From positions 1-64,000 of the forward strand of contig DATCZA010000008.1 in NCBI GenBank assembly GCA_036526135.1: 64,000 nucleotides of DNA, given 5' to 3'. The position numbers and the translations under genes are program-made. The stretch is from UBA2965 sp036526135. GTDB lineage: Bacteria > Pseudomonadota > Gammaproteobacteria > Pseudomonadales > Azotimanducaceae. Under the pieces are notes generated by a model. It was not told where the DNA came from and searched no databases. It saw only the letters and a program-made list of their open reading frames with translations. This document shows positions 17,915-25,811 of the stretch, piece after piece; the first letter of the stretch is position 1; each line of letters starts with the position of its first letter.

Positions 17915-19024
17915 TCAGCGCTCCCGCCCGACGAGCAGACAGGTCATGTCATCAGCCGCATCTATCGGCATCTGTACTCCCAGCGAAGACCAGATCTCGT
18001 CGACGTCGGCAGCGCGGGTCGCCGCGGCGAGCAGCGCGGCCTCCTTCTCGGCCAGGTCCATGTCCGGCAGGGCGTCGAGCACCCCGTCCGAGAAGATCAC
18101 CAGAGCCTCGCCCTCGGCCAGCTCGACGTTCGTCTCGGGGTAGCTGACCGTCTCGAAGAGCCCAACGGGCTTACCCCGCTGCTCGACATAAACGGCGTGC
18201 GACTGTCCGGCGACGTGGATGGCGGGTGGAAAATGGCCCGCATTGACCAGACTGACCACGTTCTTTTCCAGGTCGCCCAGGCCGAGAATCATGGCGACGT
18301 GCTTGTCGATCTGCTGCTCCAGGAGCTCCCGATTGAACCACTCGAGGATCTCGCCGGGCGCCTGGAGCATGCTGGGCCGATACTCACGACGGAGCCTGCG
18401 GGAGAAGTTCTTGAGCAGCACGGTCACGAACGCCGACGATGCGCCGTGCCCGGAGACGTCGGCAATGTAGAAGACGAAGTGCCGATCGGTGAGGCGGAAG
18501 TAGTCGACGAAATCACCACTCAACATCAGGGACGGAACGATGCGGTGCTGAAATCGAAAACGATCGATTGCCATGGGTGACGGGGGCAGCATTCCCATCT
18601 GGATGTAGCGGCCGGCCCGCTGGTCACGCTGCAAAGTGGCTACGTACTGCCCCAACCTTTTCTCCGCCTGAGATGCGGCCGCTTCGTTGTTGCGGAGAAT
18701 GTCGTCCACCCGTCCTCGGAGGAAGTCGTCCTCTGCCGGCAGTGTCCACACGTCGGCCAGTCCGCAGCGCAGCGCCCGGATGAGCACGTCCCTTTCGGGG
18801 TTGCGGTCCACGGCGAGAACCACCGGAAGCCGTCGGTGCATATCGGCGAGCCGCTCGGCCCAATCGAGGTCTCCGCTGATCACGAGATCGGGGGGCGAGT
18901 GCTCGCAGATCTCAGAGGCAAACTTGAGATCGGCTGCAGGAATCGGGTCGAGACCCAGTCGGTCCAGCTGAGTTCGCAAGTTCGCCAGAGCCTCTTCATC
19001 AGGGTCTGCAACGACGAGGCTCAT
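17915..19024 (-). CDS. Receiver-like/SpoIIE-type PP2C phosphatase (HsbR-like)
   Basis: The 369-residue protein has an N-terminal receiver-like domain (1-105), a linker helix, and a C-terminal PP2C/SpoIIE domain (about 155-369) with all metal-site motifs: SGDFVDYF (169-176), DVSGHG (189-194), FSDGVLDA and DDMTCLLV. In the receiver the conserved Lys is Leu95 and the conserved Thr/Ser position is Val/Ala (VLAVDRNP). The phosphoacceptor region reads PDLVISGDLDW with an extra residue. The phosphatase looks active, but phosphorylation control is doubtful. It pairs with the STAS gene. Confidence 0.88.
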   Translation of the reverse strand: MSLVVADPDEEALANLRTQLDRLGLDPIPAADLKFASEICEHSPPDLVISGDLDWAERLADMHRRLPVVLAVDRNPERDVLIRALRCGLADVWTLPAEDDFLRGRVDDILRNNEAAASQAEKRLGQYVATLQRDQRAGRYIQMGMLPPSPMAIDRFRFQHRIVPSLMLSGDFVDYFRLTDRHFVFYIADVSGHGASSAFVTVLLKNFSRRLRREYRPSMLQAPGEILEWFNRELLEQQIDKHVAMILGLGDLEKNVVSLVNAGHFPPAIHVAGQSHAVYVEQRGKPVGLFETVSYPETNVELAEGEALVIFSDGVLDALPDMDLAEKEAALLAAATRAADVDEIWSSLGVQMPIDAADDMTCLLVGRER

Positions 19025-19118
19025 AGCAAGCTAAACGGGTGCCGCATCGGTGGGACGCGCACCGTACTCCTATCATTGGTCAAATGCAACGCGGCTTGGC
19101 AGCGAACCCGGGAGCTCT

Positions 19119-19853
19119 TCACGGCTCCTCCTGCCATGCTTCATCCATCATGAAAGGGTCTTCCTCCACGGCACCATCCAGGATCAGATATTCACGCCTT
19201 TGCTGGTACGCCTCGCGGACGAACAGATAGTCGTCTCCCGCAATCATCTCGTCGGGCCCAATGAGCCGGGCACGCCGGTCGATGATGGTGACGCCATAGG
19301 CGATGTAGCGGTCTCGAGCCGGAGAAATCAGACGCAACGGGCTGGCAAAGAACTCCACGATCATGCCGAAGGCGTGCCGCAGGTAGCTGGGCCCCCAGAA
19401 CGGCACCACCATGTAAGGCCCCGACGGCACCCCCCATACCGCGAGCGTCTGACCGAAGTCCTCCGTATGCTCTTCGATACCGAGCTTGGTTGCGGGGTCG
19501 AAGATCCCAGCGATCCCGACGGTGCTGTTCACGAGGAAGCGGCCCGAATCGCTGAAAGCCTCGTTCGGCTTCCCCTGCAGCAGCTGGTTGACGGCTACCA
19601 GGGGAGTTCCCAGGTTGAGCAGAACGTTGTGCACCGCGCGGCGCAGGAAGCCGGGAACGGCCTTGGTATAACCCTTGGCAACGGGACGCAACAACGCGCG
19701 GTCGGCCCGATCGTTCACGCCGTACACCCCGCGGTTGGCGGCTTCGCCCGGATTGACCTGGGCGGCGCCGGACATGGGGGTGACCAGCGGTGTCAGCGCG
19801 CAGAGAAGGATGGTGGTAAACCTGGCTCGCCCTCGGGCTCTGCCGTCACTCAC
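19119..19853 (-). CDS. mlaA: MlaA/VacJ-family phospholipid-transport protein
   Basis: MlaA extracts mislocalised phospholipids from the outer leaflet of the outer membrane. The family signatures are present: NRGVYGVNDRADRAL, NLGTPLVAVNQLLQGK, SGRFLVNSTVGIAGIFDPA, and DFGQTLAVWGVPSGPYMVVPFWGPS. I place the start at the GTG at 19853, which overlaps the TGA of hvfC (19846-19848); the longer frame to 19895 runs far into hvfC. The signal peptide (LLCALTPLVTPMSGAA) has no proper lipobox Cys at its end, so the protein is probably not lipidated as MlaA usually is. No mlaBCDEF genes are adjacent. Confidence 0.9.
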   Translation of the reverse strand: MSDGRARGRARFTTILLCALTPLVTPMSGAAQVNPGEAANRGVYGVNDRADRALLRPVAKGYTKAVPGFLRRAVHNVLLNLGTPLVAVNQLLQGKPNEAFSDSGRFLVNSTVGIAGIFDPATKLGIEEHTEDFGQTLAVWGVPSGPYMVVPFWGPSYLRHAFGMIVEFFASPLRLISPARDRYIAYGVTIIDRRARLIGPDEMIAGDDYLFVREAYQQRREYLILDGAVEEDPFMMDEAWQEEP

Positions 19854-20625
19854 TCGCACCTGCAATCTCGGTGCCCAGTATGATGCCAGCCTCACGCAGG
19901 CGCATCATGGTTGCAACCCCTTCGTCGTGAACGACTTGTGAGTCCAAGCCGGGCATCTCCTGACACAGCCGCTCAATGGCAGATGCGCCCGTGGCGCCCT
20001 CACTGAGCAGCTCTACCAGCCTAAGGGTGGCTGCGCTCGCCTCGAGGAATCCCACGGAATCATCACGGCGGCGGAACACGATCAGGTGCGTGGGCGATTC
20101 AGGGGGTGCGTCAGGACGAAATCCGGGACCGATGCGATGCACCGGATATCGGTAGGCAAGCGGCCAGATCAGCGGCGACACGACCGGCCGACCATGCACG
20201 AGATCTCCCGAAGGATCTACGCCGGCTTCCGGCGGATCATCCTCCGCCGTGGCGAGAGCCAACTCGACCCACTCGTAATGGCAAAGCTCGAGAAAGTAGT
20301 CGGGAACCTCCGAACGGTCGCAGGAACTGACGAAGGCGAGAAACTCCTGCGGGATCTCCAGAAAGTATGGTGACTCGCTGGGATGCCGGTGAAGGAAGTC
20401 ACGAATCAGCGCGTGCCAGGAAGCATCGCCCAGAATCTCCTTGGCGACGGGAAAGCCATTGGCCAGGAAGCTCTCGACGTTGTTGTAGACCAGATCCACG
20501 TAGATCCGCATCCGGCGCGCATCGAGACCTTCCGGGCAGGGATACAGATCAGGGTTGCGCAGATGCGCGGCGAAATCGAGTTGCCGAGCGCGAAATTCCG
20601 GGAGGTTTTCACCCGTTCGCGGCAT
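19846..20625 (-). CDS. hvfC: DUF2063 protein, HvfC-type partner of the MNIO enzyme
   Basis: The likely start is the ATG at 20625 (MPRTGENLPEFRARQ), 17 nt before the end of hvfB; the long upstream frame shadows hvfB. The 259-residue product has an N-terminal DUF2063/putative DNA-binding domain (RARQLDFAAHLRNP, RMRIYVDLVYNNVESFLANGFPV). DUF2063 proteins act as the recruiting partner of DUF692 enzymes and bring the leader of the precursor peptide to the enzyme. The C-terminal half (from about residue 140) is a second domain with PLAYRYPVHRI. Overlap with both neighbours indicates tight operonic expression. Confidence 0.88.
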   Translation of the reverse strand: MPRTGENLPEFRARQLDFAAHLRNPDLYPCPEGLDARRMRIYVDLVYNNVESFLANGFPVAKEILGDASWHALIRDFLHRHPSESPYFLEIPQEFLAFVSSCDRSEVPDYFLELCHYEWVELALATAEDDPPEAGVDPSGDLVHGRPVVSPLIWPLAYRYPVHRIGPGFRPDAPPESPTHLIVFRRRDDSVGFLEASAATLRLVELLSEGATGASAIERLCQEMPGLDSQVVHDEGVATMMRLREAGIILGTEIAGASE

Positions 20626-21451
20626 GACCAGACCGTACCGCCGCCTGCAGCGAGCGAATTCTCGACACCTCATGGAGAAGTTCACCCAGGGGCGGAAAGT
20701 TGAAGTCGCGCTCGAGCAGCGTCGGGAGCGCGCCCCAGCGGTTGTAGGCAGCCGAAAGCAGGTCCCAGACCGGCTCGGCGACGGCGCTGCCGTGAGTGTC
20801 GACCCGAAGATCGGGCGCTTCCACGTAGTGGCCGGCGACGTGCACGTAGACGGACCGCGCACCATCGATTCGGTTGAGGAAGTCCACGGGATCGTAACCG
20901 AAATTGATGGAGTTGACGTAGATGTTGTTGACGTCCAGCAGCAGGTCGCAATCGGCCTCGGCCAGCACCGCATTGATGAACTCCAGCTCGGTCAGTTCCC
21001 GGCCAGGAGCGACATAGTAGGAGACGTTCTCGATGCCGATGCGCCGGCCGAGGACGTCCTGCACCTGACGGACGCGAGCCGCGACGTATCGGACGGCCTC
21101 CGCGGTGAACGGGATCGGCATCAGATCGTAAAGATGGCCCTTGTCGTCGCTGCAGTAGCTCAAGTGCTCCGTATAGCAATCAATGCCATGCTCGTCGAGG
21201 AACACCCGGATGTCTTTGAGAAAATCGATATCCAGCGGGGCGGGGCCGCCGATGGAGAGGGAAAGCCCATGACAGACCATGGGGAAACGTTCGCAAAGCG
21301 CTCGGAACTGGCGGCCGAAGCGGCCGCCAACCCCTATCCAGTTCTCCGGCGCGATCTCCATGAAATCAACGGATGCATTCTCCATGGAGGCGAGTTCTGC
21401 GAGCAAACCGCGTCGCAACCCCAGGCCTGCGCCATGCACCGGACTAGACAT
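20609..21451 (-). CDS. hvfB: DUF692 multinuclear non-heme iron oxidase (MNIO), HvfB/MbnB-type
   Basis: The 280-residue TIM-barrel protein matches the DUF692 family, the MNIOs that install oxazolone/thioamide or thiooxazole groups on Cys residues of precursor peptides. Metal-ligand positions are visible: HGLSLSIGG, YTEHLSYC, IGIENVSYY, LLLDVNNIYVNS, YVHVAGHYVE and VDTHG. The start at 21451 has no Shine-Dalgarno; an 18-nt hairpin ends 2 nt before it. It lies between its likely substrate gene hvfA and the partner gene hvfC, with which it overlaps by 17 nt. Confidence 0.93.
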   Translation of the reverse strand: MSSPVHGAGLGLRRGLLAELASMENASVDFMEIAPENWIGVGGRFGRQFRALCERFPMVCHGLSLSIGGPAPLDIDFLKDIRVFLDEHGIDCYTEHLSYCSDDKGHLYDLMPIPFTAEAVRYVAARVRQVQDVLGRRIGIENVSYYVAPGRELTELEFINAVLAEADCDLLLDVNNIYVNSINFGYDPVDFLNRIDGARSVYVHVAGHYVEAPDLRVDTHGSAVAEPVWDLLSAAYNRWGALPTLLERDFNFPPLGELLHEVSRIRSLQAAVRSGHAANG

Positions 21452-21453
21452 CA

Positions 21454-21471
21454 GACGTCAGCGATGACGTC
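21454..21471 (-). promoter_or_regulatory. Perfect intergenic hairpin between hvfA and hvfB
   Basis: On the minus strand GACGTCA-TCGC-TGACGTC is a perfect 7-bp stem with a 4-nt loop. It fills the 23-nt gap between the hvfA stop (21475) and the hvfB ATG (21451) and leaves no Shine-Dalgarno. It could stabilise upstream hvfA mRNA or limit hvfB translation, giving more precursor than enzyme. Confidence 0.5.
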
Positions 21472-21474
21472 GGC

Positions 21475-21756
21475 TCAGGCAGCGCCCCCGCACTTGCCTT
21501 CACCACACTTGCCTTCACCGCACTTACCCTCGGCGTCTTTATCTTCGCCGCACGCGCCCTCGGCATCTTTATCCTCGCCACACTTGCCTTCGCCGCACTT
21601 TCCCTCGGCGTGGCCGTCGGCCAGCAACAGGTAACCGCGGTCGAGTTCATTGGCAGCAAACGGGCTGGCCGCGTTGGCAACGCTGGTGGCTGCAAGAGAC
21701 GCGACGAACGCCGTTCCTATCACGGCCGCAATGGGCTTCATTTTGCGATTGAACAT
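21475..21756 (-). CDS. hvfA: HvfA-type Cys-rich RiPP precursor with EGKCG repeats
   Basis: I chose the ATG at 21756, which has GAGGAGA 8 nt upstream; the product is 93 residues. Residues 1-30 are a signal peptide (ending SVANAA). A short linker (SPFAANELDRGYLLLADGHA) precedes a low-complexity tail holding six five-residue units: EGKCG at 51-55, 56-60, 76-80, 81-85 and 86-90, and EGACG at 66-70. These are separated by two EDKDA units. All six Cys are in the motifs. Such tails are the substrates of HvfB-type enzymes, with Cys modified to copper-binding groups. The product would be exported as a copper- or metal-buffering peptide. Confidence 0.92.
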   Translation of the reverse strand: MFNRKMKPIAAVIGTAFVASLAATSVANAASPFAANELDRGYLLLADGHAEGKCGEGKCGEDKDAEGACGEDKDAEGKCGEGKCGEGKCGGAA

Positions 21757-21839
21757 CAACAAGTTCTCCTCACACGGGTCCTAGGAAGACCCCTCCGTTA
21801 TGGTTCCGAGCGCCCTTACCACGAACGCTCTTTTCTTGT

Positions 21840-21864
21840 GACCGGCGCTTTCCCCTACGGTTCC
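21840..21864 (-). promoter_or_regulatory. Candidate ECF-type promoter of hvfA
   Basis: On the minus strand GGAAC (plus 21860-21864) is followed after 17 nt by GTC (plus 21840-21842), the -35/-10 layout of many ECF sigma promoters. It would start transcription about 75 nt before the hvfA ATG. Related operons are often under an ECF sigma factor, but no ECF gene is in the window. A chance match is possible. Confidence 0.3.
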
Positions 21865-21916
21865 GGCAACTTCCGGCCGAGCGAGTATAAAGGCCCGCGC
21901 AGCCCAGGCATACGTC

Positions 21917-24900
21917 TCAGATCAGGCCCAGGGCGCGCTCGAGGGCCTCGAACGATCTGTCCAACCGCTTGGGAGAGACTCTGGAACGATCCCCGCCAGC
22001 GGCCCATCGCGCCGCCAGCGGTTCCGCGAAAAGCGATGCTCGAAGCTCCTCCACGGCAAACCTCAGCTCGGCGACTTCCCCGTCGGTGGCGGCGGGATCC
22101 GCCTCGAGGCGACGCAGCCGGTCGCGGAAGCTCGCGACGAGCCGCGTGTTCTCTTCATCGCGCTTCACGCGGCCCTGGAGATGCTCGAGGCGATAGCGCG
22201 CAGCGTCGAGATAGCGCGGAAGATCAGCAAGCCGTGCAGGGGGCACCCGGGAGAGGACGTCGGCAGGCACGAGCTCGTCGAGCTGCGTCGCCACATCGCC
22301 CACGGCCTCGCGGAACGCCGGTGAGGTTAGGGTTTCGCAGAGCGTGACGATCTCGAAGCGTTTCTCCAGAACCGTTTTGAAAACCTCGAGCATGACCGAG
22401 AAAGTGTCGGCCAGGTCGGCGCGATTCGTCCGGATGCGTTGCTCGAAATCGGCCTCGGATCTCGGCAGCGGCCGATCGGCGAAGAAGCAGCGCCACGCCG
22501 CTGCACGAAGCAACTCGTCGGCCAGTTGCCTGGCCCCGCCGAGCGCCGCGTAAAGCAACCCGAGGCGACGCTGCTCATCCAGACCCTTCTTTAAGTGCCT
22601 TGTCGTCTGCGCCACGGCAATGAGGGCCAGCCTCGCGAAGCCGTCCCTGTTGGCACGGTCCCGTTCCCGGGCCTCGGCGAAGAGCTTTACCGAGACGCTG
22701 TCGCCGGCGTCGAGCAGGGCTGGATAGGCGATGGTCTGGCCGGAACGATCCTTCAGGCTGACGGATTCCGCCAGCCCGCCTTCCGGAAACGCCGTGAGCC
22801 CCGTGTTCTCCAGCTCTGCCGCCGCCGAGGATGCCATGCGCTCTTCGATTTCCGCGGCGAACCGGCTGCGCAGCTCGCCGAGATCGCGACTCTGGGCCAG
22901 CAGGTTGCCGCTGCCATCGACGATCCTGATGTTCATGAGCAGGTGCGGATCGACCCGACCACGATCCCAATCTGTCGAAGCCACCTTCAAACCGAAGTTG
23001 TCGGCAAGCACCTCCCCCAGCGCCGGGAGCAGGCGGCCGTGGCGAAATCGATCGGCAGCGCACAGCACGGCGACGATGTCACCGAGCCGATCGGGCAGCG
23101 GCGCCAGAAGCCGGCGCTTCGTCTTGGGCAGCGATCGCAGCCACTGCTCCACCAGCACATCGAAGAATCCCGGCACGCCCCACTCGAGCGCTTCGCCGAC
23201 GAGCGAGTTCAACATGCCCACGGGAACCGTGATGGAGACGCCGTCGTCTGGCTCTCCCGGAGCGAACCGGTAACTCAGGGGGAACGCCACGCCCCGAATC
23301 TCCAACGCGCCAGGGTAATCGGTCTCGGGCAGCTCGACGCTGGCCACGCCGAGCAACTCTTCCCGCGAGAATTTGAGACGCTCCCTCGCCTCAGGCCCCG
23401 CCTGCTTGAGAAACTTTCCAAGGGTCGAAACCGAGCACACTTCCCGCGGGAGCCTGGCCGCGTAAAGATCCGCCTGAGCCGCATCGCCGATCAGCAAATC
23501 GCGCCGGCGGCCCTTGGATTCCTCGTCGACGATCTCCCGAATCAGGCCCCGATTGTGGAGAAGGAACTCGAAGGGCCCTTCGAGCCCTCCGCGCACGAGC
23601 GCCTCGGTAATGAAGAGCTCACGACAGGCATCCGGGTCTACCTTCCGATAGCTCACGCGACGCCCGTCCGCCAAAGGAAGGCCGTACAGCGTGACGGTCT
23701 CAAGCGCGATCACCTCGCCTCTTCGTACGCTCCAGCGCGGCTCGGAGTAGCGGCGCTTGACCAGATCGCCGGCAGCTTCCTCGATCCATCGAGCCTCGAC
23801 GCCGGCCACGCAGCGCGCGTAAACCCGGCGTGTCTCGGTGATCTCTCCGGCCATCAGCCACTTCGGCCCACGCCTGGCCAGCGCCGATCCGGGGAAGATA
23901 CGGAATCGCAGGTTACGCGGCCCCAGATAGCTGCCCTTCTCTTCGTGCAGACCTACCAGGCTCAAGGATCCTTGGAGCAGCGCGCGATGCACGGCCGAGT
24001 AATCGGCGGGCTGATCGTTCGGTTTGAGCGCAAGCTCACGGCAAGCCAGCAGCAGCTGCCGATGCAGCGCATGCCACTCCCGCATCCGCGTGGCGGAAAT
24101 GAAGCGCGAGCCGAGCTCGCGAGACAGCCTGGCGCGAGAAAGACGCTGCCGGGCTTCCAGGTACCACTGCCAGATGTTCAGAAAGGCGAGAAAATCCGAG
24201 CGCGGATCCGAGAACTCCGAATGGGCCCGGTCGGCGGACCCCTGGCGTTCCAGCGGCCGCTCACGGGGATCCTGGGCGGCCAGAGCGCTCACGATCACCA
24301 GAACCTCGGACAGTGACCGGTGCTCATGGCCCGCAATGATCATCCGGGCCAGGCGCGGGTCCACCGGGAGCCGGGCCATCATGCGCCCGGTCTTGGAAAG
24401 ACCGCCCCCTTCAAGCGCGCCCAGCTCGTGGAGCAGACGCTCCGCGTCACGGACTGCCCGGGGGTCGGGCGGGTCGAGAAACGGAAAGCCCGCGACCTTA
24501 CCCAACCCCAACGAGCGCATCTGAAGCACGACCTGGGCGAGGTTCGTGCGCTTGATTTCCGGATCGGTATATGGAGGCCGGCTCAGATAGTCATTCTCGG
24601 TATAAAGCCGATAGCACACGCCCGGCGCCACCCGGCCGCAGCGGCCCAGACGCTGATCCGCGCTGGCCTGTGATATGGGCTCGACAGGCAACCGTTGCAG
24701 CTTGGAGCGAAACGAGTAGCGGCTCACCCGGGCAAAGCCGGGATCGATGACGAAGCCGATGTTGGGCACCGTCAACGACGTTTCGGCCACATTGGTGGCG
24801 ATCACCACCCGTCGATATCCCGAGGGCTTGAAGATGCGCTGCTGGTCCCGGGCCGACAGGCGCGCGTACAGAGGCAGTATCTCGTAACGCTCATCGAGCG

Positions 24901-25792
24901 CTTGGCGCAGCGCGTGGGCAGTATCGAATATCTCCCGCTCGCCGGACTGGAACACGAGGATGTCCCGCGCTGATCCCGCCACGGGCGTCTTCTCGATGGA
25001 CCGGATACGGTCGACGATCAGCTCCTCGGCGCTTCGATCCGCCAGCGCTTCCTCGTCTGCATAACGGGTCTCGACAGGAAACCCTCGTCCGCCGACCTCC
25101 ACCACCGGTGCCCCGCCGAAATGCTCAGAGAAAGAGGCCACGTCGATAGTGGCGCTGGTGATGATGACCCTCAGATCGTGGCGGCGGTCGACCAGCCTGC
25201 GGAGGTAGCCGAGCAGAAAGTCCACGTTCAGGCTGCGCTCGTGGGCCTCGTCGACGATGATCACCTCGTAGGCGTCGAGAAACCTGTCCGTACGTATCTC
25301 GTTGAGAAGCAGACCGTCCGTCACCAGCTTCACCAGCGTGTGCTCGCCCACCTGATCGCTGAACCGGACAGCGTAGCCCACCGCCTCACCGACCCGGGCG
25401 CCGAGTTCCTCCGCGACCCGGGCGGCCACCGCTCGAGCCGCCAGACGCCTTGGCTGCGTGTGCCCGATCATCCCGCGATAGCCGAAGCCCGCCTCGAGGC
25501 ACATCTTGGGCAGCTGAGTGGTCTTTCCCGACCCGGTCTCCCCGGCCACGACGATGACCTGATGATCGGCCAGCAGCCTCGTTATCTCGTCGGCATGCTG
25601 ACTGATGGGAAGCTCGGGCGGGTAAGCGATCTCCAGCCGCTGGCCGCGCCGGGCGAGGAGCCTGGCCTCGGATTGCTCACGAAGCGCCTGCCAGGCGGAA
25701 GGATTACTCCTTCTCAGTGATTTGAGACGATGGACGTCCCGCCGCATGACGGCAGCGGGATCAAACGAGGTATCGGCGCGTCGAGAAGCCAT
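21917..25792 (-). CDS. hrpA: ATP-dependent RNA helicase HrpA
   Basis: The 1291-residue DEAH-box protein has the full-length architecture of HrpA: Walker A AGETGSGKTTQLP near residue 82, VDEAHERSLN (motif II), ITSATID (motif III), and motif VI QRLGRCGR. The HA2/OB-fold region and the long DUF3418 C-terminal part (DRSGQTIAYPALLD onward) follow. It unwinds RNA and rescues stalled ribosomes in known bacteria. It is a single gene; downstream on the same strand come the hvf genes, after a 160-bp gap with its own promoter candidate. Confidence 0.97.
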   Translation of the reverse strand: MASRRADTSFDPAAVMRRDVHRLKSLRRSNPSAWQALREQSEARLLARRGQRLEIAYPPELPISQHADEITRLLADHQVIVVAGETGSGKTTQLPKMCLEAGFGYRGMIGHTQPRRLAARAVAARVAEELGARVGEAVGYAVRFSDQVGEHTLVKLVTDGLLLNEIRTDRFLDAYEVIIVDEAHERSLNVDFLLGYLRRLVDRRHDLRVIITSATIDVASFSEHFGGAPVVEVGGRGFPVETRYADEEALADRSAEELIVDRIRSIEKTPVAGSARDILVFQSGEREIFDTAHALRQALDERYEILPLYARLSARDQQRIFKPSGYRRVVIATNVAETSLTVPNIGFVIDPGFARVSRYSFRSKLQRLPVEPISQASADQRLGRCGRVAPGVCYRLYTENDYLSRPPYTDPEIKRTNLAQVVLQMRSLGLGKVAGFPFLDPPDPRAVRDAERLLHELGALEGGGLSKTGRMMARLPVDPRLARMIIAGHEHRSLSEVLVIVSALAAQDPRERPLERQGSADRAHSEFSDPRSDFLAFLNIWQWYLEARQRLSRARLSRELGSRFISATRMREWHALHRQLLLACRELALKPNDQPADYSAVHRALLQGSLSLVGLHEEKGSYLGPRNLRFRIFPGSALARRGPKWLMAGEITETRRVYARCVAGVEARWIEEAAGDLVKRRYSEPRWSVRRGEVIALETVTLYGLPLADGRRVSYRKVDPDACRELFITEALVRGGLEGPFEFLLHNRGLIREIVDEESKGRRRDLLIGDAAQADLYAARLPREVCSVSTLGKFLKQAGPEARERLKFSREELLGVASVELPETDYPGALEIRGVAFPLSYRFAPGEPDDGVSITVPVGMLNSLVGEALEWGVPGFFDVLVEQWLRSLPKTKRRLLAPLPDRLGDIVAVLCAADRFRHGRLLPALGEVLADNFGLKVASTDWDRGRVDPHLLMNIRIVDGSGNLLAQSRDLGELRSRFAAEIEERMASSAAAELENTGLTAFPEGGLAESVSLKDRSGQTIAYPALLDAGDSVSVKLFAEARERDRANRDGFARLALIAVAQTTRHLKKGLDEQRRLGLLYAALGGARQLADELLRAAAWRCFFADRPLPRSEADFEQRIRTNRADLADTFSVMLEVFKTVLEKRFEIVTLCETLTSPAFREAVGDVATQLDELVPADVLSRVPPARLADLPRYLDAARYRLEHLQGRVKRDEENTRLVASFRDRLRRLEADPAATDGEVAELRFAVEELRASLFAEPLAARWAAGGDRSRVSPKRLDRSFEALERALGLI

Positions 25793-25811
25793 CGTGAGAT
25801 GGTCGGCCAGG

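Noticed and set aside
21483..21609. Short DNA repeats that resemble a CRISPR array
   Set aside because: They encode the EGKCG/EDKDA units of hvfA in frame; there are no spacers or cas genes.
22595..24316. 573-residue plus-strand open frame opposite hrpA
   Set aside because: It is antisense to intact helicase sequence and has low-complexity composition with no recognisable motif.
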